Made by a program: the position numbers and the translations under genes. Below, one piece after another: positions 16,503 to 23,677 of a stretch of 37,386 bases of DNA (within the stretch, counting starts at the first letter, position 1; every line of letters begins with the position of its first letter). Source of the stretch: Candidatus Omnitrophota bacterium (lineage in GTDB: Bacteria > Omnitrophota > Gorgyraeia > B26-G9). Location of the stretch: positions 1 to 37,386 of the forward strand of contig JAHITE010000100.1 of NCBI GenBank assembly GCA_018817585.1, read 5' to 3'. The notes beneath the pieces are model-generated. The model ran no database searches. It worked only from the letters and a program-made list of their open reading frames with translations, and was not told the origin of the DNA.

Positions 16503-17898
16503 GTATAATTCTTCTTACCTGGCTAATGAAATAAATACTCTTGTCTTGAAAAGAAACGCCAGATTTAAAATTGCCTTGGTATATCCGAATAGTTACGCGA
16601 TCGGGATGAGCAATTTAGGGGTGCACAGTGTTTATGATCTGTTTAATCAAAGTCTGGATGTAGTCTGCGAGCGGGTTTTTTTTGATCTAAAAAAAAAACA
16701 GCTGTTTTCTCTGGAAACCGGACAGGCTTTAAAAGCTTTTGATATCCTGGCATTCTCAATTTCTTATGAACTTGATTATTTTTATGTTTTAAAAATCCTC
16801 AAAGATCTTGATTTGCTCGCTCCGGCGGAGCAAAGGCCGGTGCGGCCTTTGCTTATCAGCGGCGGCATAGTTCATTCATTTAACCATCGGCCTTTAGCCA
16901 AGTACTGTGATTTAATATTTGTCGGAGAAGCCGAGGAGTCAATTCCTTTGCTGATTAAAAGATTATGCGAATTCCCGAATATTAATTCTTTGTTGAAAAA
17001 AAATGATTTTTTAAAAAGTTTTGCTGATGTTGACGGGTTTTTTGTTCCGGGATTTTCTGATCCGCGGGCAGTTAAGCCCTGTTTTATCCAGGATTTAAAT
17101 AATTTCCCGGTATGCTCAAAGATAATCACCCCGGATACGGAATTTTCAAATACATTTTTAGTGGAAATATCGCGGGGCTGTCCCTGGAACTGTAAATTTT
17201 GTGTGACTTCGGGAGTTTGCGGCAGCTTTCGCCCCAGAGCAATTAAGCTGCTGATTGAACAGATTGAGCAAGGTCTTAAATTAACCCCGAAAATCGGCTT
17301 GGTCGGCGCCGCGGTGTCGGATTATCCGCAAATCGAGGAACTAGTCGCTTTTTTGCGGATGAAAAACGCGAAAATATCAGTATCCAGTCTGCGGGTGGAA
17401 ACAGTTAAGCATAGTCTTTTAAAAGCACTAGCCCAGAGCGGGCAAAATACAATTACTTTTGCTCCGGAAACAGGCAGTGATCGATTGCGTTATTTTCTAA
17501 ATAAAAAAATAAGCAATAAACAGATTCTGGAAATAATTTCCGCGGCAAATAATCTGGGAATAAGAAAAGTTAAATTATATTTTATGATTGGCTTGCTGAC
17601 TGAAGAGGCGGCAGATGTTTTGGCGATTGTCCGGCTGGTTGAAGCTGTTTCTGAAATAGTGTTTGTCAAAGTTTCGATCGGAATATTTGTGCCTAAGCCC
17701 AAAACCCCTTTTGCCGATCAGTTGATGGAAGACAAAAATATTTTGTTTAAAAAAATTAAATTGCTAAAAGCGGAATTAGCTTTGCTGAACAATGTTGATT
17801 TTAATACCGCGAATATAAAAGAAGCGAAAATCGCGCATTTGCTTTCTTTTGCCGATGAAAATTTTTTTCAGGGTTATTTTATGAAAAACTCCTTATAA
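16495..17898 (+). CDS. Radical SAM protein with N-terminal B12-binding-like domain
   Basis: A 467-residue protein. The first part (about 20-200) reads like the cobalamin-binding Rossmann region seen in many radical SAM proteins (IALVYPNSYAIGMSNLG, LLISGGIVHSFNHRPLAKYC, FVGEAEESIPLL). The radical SAM core has the 4Fe-4S cluster cysteines at 229, 233 and 236 in CPWNCKFC, with the LVEISRGC lead-in, and later FAPETGSDRLR. The reaction cannot be told from the sequence. The GTG at 16495 overlaps pilT by 8 bases, so it is probably translated from the same transcript. It ends the operon before a 127-base gap with a new promoter. Confidence 0.85.
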   Translation: MSRYNSSYLANEINTLVLKRNARFKIALVYPNSYAIGMSNLGVHSVYDLFNQSLDVVCERVFFDLKKKQLFSLETGQALKAFDILAFSISYELDYFYVLKILKDLDLLAPAEQRPVRPLLISGGIVHSFNHRPLAKYCDLIFVGEAEESIPLLIKRLCEFPNINSLLKKNDFLKSFADVDGFFVPGFSDPRAVKPCFIQDLNNFPVCSKIITPDTEFSNTFLVEISRGCPWNCKFCVTSGVCGSFRPRAIKLLIEQIEQGLKLTPKIGLVGAAVSDYPQIEELVAFLRMKNAKISVSSLRVETVKHSLLKALAQSGQNTITFAPETGSDRLRYFLNKKISNKQILEIISAANNLGIRKVKLYFMIGLLTEEAADVLAIVRLVEAVSEIVFVKVSIGIFVPKPKTPFADQLMEDKNILFKKIKLLKAELALLNNVDFNTANIKEAKIAHLLSFADENFFQGYFMKNSL

Positions 17899-17949
17899 TC
17901 CCGATAGCGGGGAAATTAGCCCGGATTAGGATTTTTAATGTTGGTTTAT

Positions 17950-17979
17950 TTGACAATAATACAAACAATATGGTATGAT
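17950..17979 (+). promoter_or_regulatory. Sigma70-type promoter for the two-component operon
   Basis: TTGACA at 17950-17955 and TATGAT at 17974-17979, separated by 18 bases. Transcription would start near 17986, about 40 bases before the histidine kinase ATG at 18026, which has AGAGGA before it. Confidence 0.75.
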
Positions 17980-18025
17980 TTATACTTACCTAAGGCAATA
18001 CAAAAAAAGATCTTAGAGGAAATAT

Positions 18026-19378
18026 ATGGGAAACCGCTTGATTTTGATATTAGGAGTATTAAGCCTTGCCTTTTTAGTTGTTATTGTTAGTTCTCATAGC
18101 CTTTATCATTACCATCATAGTGTTAGCGATCAAAAGGAGAAAGGCTGGGTGCTGGCCAATACGATTGCTAAATCTTTGGAGTTGCCGATGCTTGAAGGCG
18201 AAATGACCACTGTTCAGGAAATGCTGGTTACAGTTGGCGAGCTGGAGAATTTAAAGCGGATTCATCTGACTGATTGTGAGGGAATTATTCGCTATAGTTC
18301 CATACCCAGCAGAATTAATACGCCTACTGGATCAGATGTAATCAGAAGAGCTTTAACTGAAAAGCGGGAAGTTGATGCTTTTGAGCAAAGAGGCGCTGAC
18401 TATATTTTTTCTTTAGCCCTGCCGATATACAATGAAAAACGCTGTCAGTCTTGTCATGGAAATAAGATAGATATATTAGGTGTTTTGCGTGTCGGGATGG
18501 ATTGGGAACCGATCAGGAAAAGTTTAATGACTGTGCTCAGGCGCGATGTAATTGTTTCCGTGACTTTTTTTGTGTTTATTGTGGTTATCTCGATTTTATT
18601 TCAAAGACTTTATAATAATGCCCAGCAGGCATATGTTCATTTGCAGCAGACTCAGCAGCAATTAATAAAAACCGAAAAAATGGCGGCGATTGGCCAGATG
18701 GCCGCGGCAATCAGCCATGATCTGCGCAATCCTTTGACTGGAATAAAAATGGCTACTTATTATCTGGGTAGTAAAATCGATAAGTCTGAGGTTGAGATCA
18801 ACAGTATTCTCCAGGATATTGAGCTGGAAATTGATTACGCGAGCAATGTGGTGACCAATATCCTGACTTATTCCCGGCCCACAGAACTTATTTATACAAT
18901 GTCTAATATTAATAAGATAATCGAAGACACAATGCATTTTGTTAATCTTAAGAATCGGGACAAAGGCATTGAGCTGATTAAAGAATATGATAATACAATT
19001 CCGGAAATTTTATTGGATAATAAGAAAATAAAGCAGATTATTGTTAATCTATTGTCTAATTCTATGCAGGCAATGCCGAATGGCGGACAGTTAAAAATCG
19101 GCACAAAATTAAATCAGGATAATGTGCAGATAATTGTTTCTGATGCCGGCAGCGGAATTGAAAAGAGTGTGCAGGAAAGAATTTTTACTCCATTTTTTAC
19201 AACCAAGGCAAGAGGCGTGGGGTTAGGGCTTTCAATTGTAAATAATATTGTCCAAAAGCATGGTGGTAAAATTGATTTAATCAGCGAAATTGACAAGGGA
19301 ACAGTATTTACTGTTACTTTGCCGATCCGCAAGCAAAGTGATATTGTTCTTGAGGATGATGAGCATGTCAGATTATAA
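18026..19378 (+). CDS. Membrane sensor histidine kinase with extracytoplasmic CXXCH motif
   Basis: A 450-residue kinase. Membrane helix 1 is at about 4-24 and helix 2 at about 174-195. Between them lies an extracytoplasmic sensor domain of about 150 residues containing CQSCHG (Cys140, Cys143, His144), a c-type haem attachment motif within PIYNEKRCQSCHG...ILGVLRVG. A coiled coil rich in Gln leads to the HisKA domain, with His231 in AAAISHDLRNP. The HATPase domain has an N box near NLLSNSMQAMPNGG, DAGSGI and GVGLGLSIV. No HAMP domain is obvious. It probably senses redox state or small ligands through haem, by analogy. It overlaps the next kinase gene by 14 bases. Confidence 0.9.
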   Translation: MGNRLILILGVLSLAFLVVIVSSHSLYHYHHSVSDQKEKGWVLANTIAKSLELPMLEGEMTTVQEMLVTVGELENLKRIHLTDCEGIIRYSSIPSRINTPTGSDVIRRALTEKREVDAFEQRGADYIFSLALPIYNEKRCQSCHGNKIDILGVLRVGMDWEPIRKSLMTVLRRDVIVSVTFFVFIVVISILFQRLYNNAQQAYVHLQQTQQQLIKTEKMAAIGQMAAAISHDLRNPLTGIKMATYYLGSKIDKSEVEINSILQDIELEIDYASNVVTNILTYSRPTELIYTMSNINKIIEDTMHFVNLKNRDKGIELIKEYDNTIPEILLDNKKIKQIIVNLLSNSMQAMPNGGQLKIGTKLNQDNVQIIVSDAGSGIEKSVQERIFTPFFTTKARGVGLGLSIVNNIVQKHGGKIDLISEIDKGTVFTVTLPIRKQSDIVLEDDEHVRL

Positions 19379-20261
19379 AAAACTTATAAAAATAATTCAA
19401 CAGGCAGCGGATAAACATACTTTGATTGAGCAGCTTGTTGCCGCCGTTGATATTGGAGATAAACAGCAGCAGCGGGAAATCATTACTCAGTTAGAGTCAA
19501 AATTAAATGAATTTAAACAAAATGATTTAGAACCAGAAGAATCTTCTTTGCGGTCCATGCATTCAACTCGGCTGAGCGCGATGGGGCAAATGGCGGCGGC
19601 AATCAGCCATGAATTAAGAAATCCGCTGAGCGGGATTAAAGTCGCGGCAGAATACCTGATGCGTAAATTAAAAAACCATCCGGACGCGATGGATATTATT
19701 ATTAATATCCATAATGAAGTTATTTTTGCTAATAATATTATTACCAATATTCTGGAACACGCGCGGATTGGCAAACCTCAGTTGGAAACAATAAACATAA
19801 AAAGAATAATTGATGAAGCAATCATAACCATTGCTCAGCAGGGATCATTTAATAATATTGAAATCAAAAAAAAACTTTCCAATGATTTGCCGGATTTAGA
19901 ATTGGATGTTTCACAGCTAAAACAAGTTTTTATGAATTTATTTATTAATGCCGCGGAAGCAATGGTCGGCGGCGGAGTTTTAACGATTAATGCCTTAAAA
20001 CAGGATAACGCGGTGATTGTCGAGATTGCTGATACTGGCGTGGGAATTGAAAAAGACAATATAGATAAACTGTTTGAGCCGTTTTTTTCAACCAAAGTTA
20101 AGGGCGTTGGCCTTGGCTTGGCGATCAGTAAAGAAATAATTAAAAACCACCGCGGTTCAATTAGTCTGGAGAGTAAATTGGCTAAAGGAAGTCTGTTTAC
20201 CATATCCTTGCCGCTGGCGCGGGATTGTATTGAAAAGCCTAGAAACCTAAACAAAGATTAG
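19365..20261 (+). CDS. Soluble histidine kinase
   Basis: A 298-residue kinase without membrane segments. A helical N-terminal region (about 1-65) has no domain that I recognise. HisKA follows with His82 in MAAAISHELRNP, then HATPase with NLFINAAEAM, DTGVGI and GVGLGLAIS. The ATG at 19365 is chosen over upstream in-frame starts at 19290, 19356 and 19359 because TGAGGA at 19351-19356 is about 9 bases before it. It overlaps the membrane kinase by 14 bases. The region around its H box is very like that of the upstream kinase (GQMAAAISH-LRNPL-GIK), which suggests duplication. Partners are probably the two receivers downstream. Confidence 0.9.
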   Translation: MSDYKKLIKIIQQAADKHTLIEQLVAAVDIGDKQQQREIITQLESKLNEFKQNDLEPEESSLRSMHSTRLSAMGQMAAAISHELRNPLSGIKVAAEYLMRKLKNHPDAMDIIINIHNEVIFANNIITNILEHARIGKPQLETINIKRIIDEAIITIAQQGSFNNIEIKKKLSNDLPDLELDVSQLKQVFMNLFINAAEAMVGGGVLTINALKQDNAVIVEIADTGVGIEKDNIDKLFEPFFSTKVKGVGLGLAISKEIIKNHRGSISLESKLAKGSLFTISLPLARDCIEKPRNLNKD

Positions 20262-20294
20262 TTATTTCGCCGAATAATCAGGACATTATAGTTT

Positions 20295-20675
20295 ATGAGT
20301 AAAAAAAACTTTTCCGTATTGGTTGTTGATGATGAGCAGGTTGTTAGGGAAATGGTCAGAAAGATTCTGTTTGATGAGGGATTTAAGGTTTTTGTTGCCG
20401 AAGATGGAAAATCAGCGATTGAAGTCGCCAGAAATCAGAATTTTGACGCGGCGCTTTTGGATATTAAACTTCCGGATATTAGCGGCGTAGAGGTCTTTGA
20501 AAGAATAAAAGTGTTTAGACCTAATGTGGAAGCTGTGATTATGACGGCCTATGAAATAAAAGAAATGGTTAACCGCGCTTTTGAATTGGGAGCTTTTGCT
20601 TGTCTGCATAAGCCTTTTGATATTAAAAAACTATTACAGATTTTAAATGACATTAAACGGAAAAATGAACAATAA
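20295..20675 (+). CDS. Single-domain response regulator (receiver only)
   Basis: A 126-residue stand-alone receiver. VVDDEQ (11-16) gives the acidic pair, the phospho-acceptor is Asp56 in ALLDIKLPD, Thr84 is in IMTAYE and Lys106 in LHKPFD. There is no output domain, so it is likely a phosphotransfer relay or a protein-binding switch of the CheY/Spo0F kind. It starts 33 bases after the soluble kinase and overlaps the diguanylate cyclase gene by 11 bases. A relay from kinase to receiver to cyclase is plausible but not shown. Confidence 0.92.
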   Translation: MSKKNFSVLVVDDEQVVREMVRKILFDEGFKVFVAEDGKSAIEVARNQNFDAALLDIKLPDISGVEVFERIKVFRPNVEAVIMTAYEIKEMVNRAFELGAFACLHKPFDIKKLLQILNDIKRKNEQ

Positions 20676-22098
20676 TTCTGAAAAATCAAAAATTCTATTA
20701 ATTGATGATGAACCAGTTATTCGAGAGACTTTATGCTCGATTTTAAAAGATGATGGGTATTTTGTTGCTACCGCGGATACCGGAGCAAAAGCAATTGCTT
20801 TAGCTGAGCAAGGTGATTTTGATGTGGCGATCATTGATTTAAAATTACCGGACGCGGAAGGTACTTTTGTTTTACACAATATTAAGAAAACCAACCCCGA
20901 AATATGCGCGATTATAATCACGGCCTATCCCACCACTGAATCAGCAATCCGGGCAATTCAGGAAGAAGCCTATGAATATATCACAAAACCGTTTGATATC
21001 GGCCATGTAAAACTAGTGATCAAACGCGGTTTAGAAGAAAAAAAACTGGGGTTTGAAAATAAACGGCTTTTAAATAATTTAAAAAAAGAAAAAGCAAAAC
21101 TTGAGACAATGCTTCAGATCGGCCACGCGATGAGTTCAATCCTGAATCTGGATGAATTAACCAAGTTTATTGTTAATGAAATCACAGTTGTTTTAAAGGC
21201 GAAAATCTGTTCATTGATGCTGATTGACCATGAGGATGAAACTTTGGTGATTAAAGCCGCGGTTGGTTTGGATGAGGCAATTATCAAAACCACCCGGATT
21301 AAACTGGGACAATCAATCAGCGGCTGGGTGGCGCAGCAGGGCGAGCCGGTTTTAATTTCTAATATTGAAGATGATATTCAGTTTGGCCGAGCGAATCTGC
21401 CGAAATATGAGACAAAATCATTGCTCTGCATTCCTTTAAAAGCAAAAGATAATATTCTGGGGGTAATCAATGTCGCGGATAAAACTATTCCGGAACAGGA
21501 AAATATCTTTACCGAAGAAGATATGCGCTTTTTAGCAATAATCTGCAATTACGCGGCAATTGCTTTGGAAAACGCTTTATTATATGGAGAGGTTAGAAAT
21601 CTGGCGATTACTGACGGCCTGACCAGTTTGTACAATCACCGCTATTTTCAGACAAATATAAATTCCGAATTAACCAGAGTGCTGCGTTATCCGCGGCCTT
21701 TATCTTTGATTATGTTTGACATTGATTTTTTTAAAACCTTTAATGATACTTATGGCCATCCGATGGGAGATCTTGTTTTAACCGAAATTTCCAAGGTAAT
21801 TAAAAAAAATGTGCGGAAGGTTGATATTGCCTGCCGTTATGGCGGCGAAGAATTCGCGGTTATTCTGCCGGAAACAAAAATCAAAGAAGCGATATTGGTT
21901 GCCGAGAAGATCCGGACTACAGTGGAAAAACTTCGGTTTAACACGGGACGGGGAAATAAGAAAGAAAAAGTGACAGTCAGCGGCGGGGTTGCTCAATTTA
22001 AATCCGGGATGACCAAAGCTGATTTTGTGCGCTGTGCTGATGATTCGCTTTATAAAGCAAAAAGCGAGGGGAAGAACAAAATTTGTATCTATTCTTAA
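20665..22098 (+). CDS. Response regulator diguanylate cyclase (receiver-GAF-GGDEF)
   Basis: A 477-residue protein. The receiver domain (about 8-125) has Asp58 in AIIDLKLPD and TKPFD. A linker coiled coil leads to a GAF domain (about 145-300; ISGWVAQQGEPVLISN and KSLLCIPLKAKDNILGVIN are GAF-like). The GGDEF domain has DGLTSLYNHRYF and active-site GGEEF at 393-397. RKVD at 384-387 lies exactly five residues before it, which fits the product-inhibition I-site RxxD. It should therefore make c-di-GMP and be feedback inhibited. The start at 20665 (MNNNSEK) is preferred over ATG 20647, though both are possible; the ribosome site is weak in either case. Confidence 0.93.
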   Translation: MNNNSEKSKILLIDDEPVIRETLCSILKDDGYFVATADTGAKAIALAEQGDFDVAIIDLKLPDAEGTFVLHNIKKTNPEICAIIITAYPTTESAIRAIQEEAYEYITKPFDIGHVKLVIKRGLEEKKLGFENKRLLNNLKKEKAKLETMLQIGHAMSSILNLDELTKFIVNEITVVLKAKICSLMLIDHEDETLVIKAAVGLDEAIIKTTRIKLGQSISGWVAQQGEPVLISNIEDDIQFGRANLPKYETKSLLCIPLKAKDNILGVINVADKTIPEQENIFTEEDMRFLAIICNYAAIALENALLYGEVRNLAITDGLTSLYNHRYFQTNINSELTRVLRYPRPLSLIMFDIDFFKTFNDTYGHPMGDLVLTEISKVIKKNVRKVDIACRYGGEEFAVILPETKIKEAILVAEKIRTTVEKLRFNTGRGNKKEKVTVSGGVAQFKSGMTKADFVRCADDSLYKAKSEGKNKICIYS

Positions 22099-22156
22099 AA
22101 ATCCAGCCAATCTGATTTAATCTGATTAACCATAAATATTATCAAAAAGTCAGGAT

Positions 22157-22870
22157 ATGAATTTAAAACAACGCGTACAGTCAATTGAAAATGAGATCAA
22201 GCAAACCCTTGTTTGCGCTGGGTCCAAGAGTGATAAAGCGCAGATTGTCTGTGTGACAAAATACGCGGAAATTGAAGCTGTGATTGAGATCATTAAATTA
22301 GGATATTATGATATTGCTGAAAATTATTTGCAGGAAGTAAATCGGAAAATACTGCTGTTAAAAAAAGCTTTATCTCCCGAACAAATTGCCCGGATTAATT
22401 GGCATTTTATTGGTCATCTTCAGAGAAATAAGGCAGCGGATGTAATTAAGTTTGCCCAGCTTATTCAAAGTGTGGATAGTTTGCGCCTGGCGCGGCGGAT
22501 TGATCAAATCGCTGCCAAGGAAAATATCGCGGTGAATATTCTGGTCCAGGTAAATATATCCGCCGAAGAGTCAAAATTCGGGATTAGTTTTTCGGCCGCG
22601 GAAAAATTAGTCAAGGAGATTTTAAAATTGCCGAATATAAATATCCTGGGATTGATGGGGATTGGGCCATTGGTTGAAGATCCGGAAGATTCCCGCCCGG
22701 GATTTAAGCGGCTTAAGCTTTTCTTTGATAAAATAAATCAGGATTTGTCGGAAACTGAATATCCGCTTATGTCGGTTTTATCCATGGGCATGAGCAATGA
22801 TTATAAAATCGCGGTGCAGGAAGGCTCGACAATGGTTCGGATCGGCAGCGCTATTTTTAAAGGAGAATGA
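22157..22870 (+). CDS. YggS-family pyridoxal phosphate-binding protein
   Basis: A 237-residue single-domain PLP protein of the YggS/PROSC (PLPBP) family, which handles PLP homeostasis rather than a known dedicated reaction. The expected PLP lysine is Lys35 in VCVTKYAE. ENYLQEVNRK, WHFIGHLQRNKA, QSVDSLRLA, VQVNISAEESKFG, LMGIGP and the C-terminal SMGMSNDYKIAVQEGSTMVRIGSAIF-type end (MVRIGSAIF) are all family hallmarks. It is 58 bases after the cyclase gene and 4 bases before proC. The yggS-proC pairing is very common in bacteria and supports both calls. Confidence 0.93.
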   Translation: MNLKQRVQSIENEIKQTLVCAGSKSDKAQIVCVTKYAEIEAVIEIIKLGYYDIAENYLQEVNRKILLLKKALSPEQIARINWHFIGHLQRNKAADVIKFAQLIQSVDSLRLARRIDQIAAKENIAVNILVQVNISAEESKFGISFSAAEKLVKEILKLPNINILGLMGIGPLVEDPEDSRPGFKRLKLFFDKINQDLSETEYPLMSVLSMGMSNDYKIAVQEGSTMVRIGSAIFKGE

Positions 22871-22874
22871 AAAT

Positions 22875-23672
22875 ATGGCTAAAATAAAAATCGGTTTAAT
22901 CGGCGCCGGGAATATGGGCCAGGCAATTATCCAGGGGCTTGCCGCGGATAATTGTTATGAAATCTCGATATATGAAAAAGATGTAAGCCGCGCTAATCTG
23001 ATCAGTCGAAAATATAAAGCGCGAAAAAAGAAATTAGAACAATTGACAAATGATTGTAATCTGATTATTATTTGTGTTAAACCGCAGATAATTGATTCTG
23101 TGCTTGATTTAATAAAAAATCAATTAAAGCCTGATCAATTAATTATCAGTATTGCCGCGGGAATAAATACCCGGCATATTGAACAGCGACTGGGAAAAAA
23201 CATTCCGGTAATCCGGGTGATGCCGAATATGCCGGCTTTAATTGGTCAAGGTATTTCCGGATTTTGTCTGGGCAAATACGCCAGGACAATGCACGTAAAA
23301 CAAGTAATCAGGATATTTTCGGCTGTAGGCACGACTATCGCTATCGACGAGAAACAAATGGATGCTTTTACTGCCGTGGCCGGAAGCGGTCCGGGTTTTA
23401 TTGCCTATATTACTGACTGTTTAATCAGCGCGGCGATTAAGGCCGGCTTAGATAAAAAAACGGCAAAATCCTTGTGTGTTCAGACTTTGCAAGGAACAAT
23501 TAATTTAATCGCCCAGACTGGTATTGAGCCCAAAGAACTGGCAGAAAAAGTTGCTTCAAAAGGCGGAACAACTGAAGCGGGTTTAAAGGTTTTAAAAACA
23601 AAACAAACCGCGGCAATTATCCAGCAAACGATAAAAGCCGCGGCTAAAAGAGCAAAGGAGTTGAGTCGATAA
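22875..23672 (+). CDS. proC: Pyrroline-5-carboxylate reductase ProC
   Basis: A 265-residue NAD(P)H-dependent reductase for the last step of proline synthesis. The Rossmann N-terminus IGLIGAGNMGQAIIQGL is at about 6-22. CVKPQ, ISIAAGI, RVMPNMPALIGQGISG and the C-terminal FTAVAGSGPGF and KVASKGGTTEAGL signatures follow. The ATG at 22875 is chosen because AGGAG lies 10-14 bases upstream and MAKIKIGLIG is a normal ProC start; an in-frame start inside yggS (22797) would add 26 unrelated residues. ileS begins 5 bases after the stop, so yggS, proC and ileS are probably cotranscribed. Confidence 0.96.
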   Translation: MAKIKIGLIGAGNMGQAIIQGLAADNCYEISIYEKDVSRANLISRKYKARKKKLEQLTNDCNLIIICVKPQIIDSVLDLIKNQLKPDQLIISIAAGINTRHIEQRLGKNIPVIRVMPNMPALIGQGISGFCLGKYARTMHVKQVIRIFSAVGTTIAIDEKQMDAFTAVAGSGPGFIAYITDCLISAAIKAGLDKKTAKSLCVQTLQGTINLIAQTGIEPKELAEKVASKGGTTEAGLKVLKTKQTAAIIQQTIKAAAKRAKELSR

Positions 23673-23677
23673 CTATC

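Noticed and set aside
17899-17945. Possible terminator after the radical SAM gene
   Set aside because: CCCG-ATAG-CGGG is only a 4-bp stem and the later TTTTT is not next to a good stem.
23600-23677. T-box or other leader regulating ileS
   Set aside because: Only 5 bases separate proC and ileS, and no T-box features are visible inside proC.
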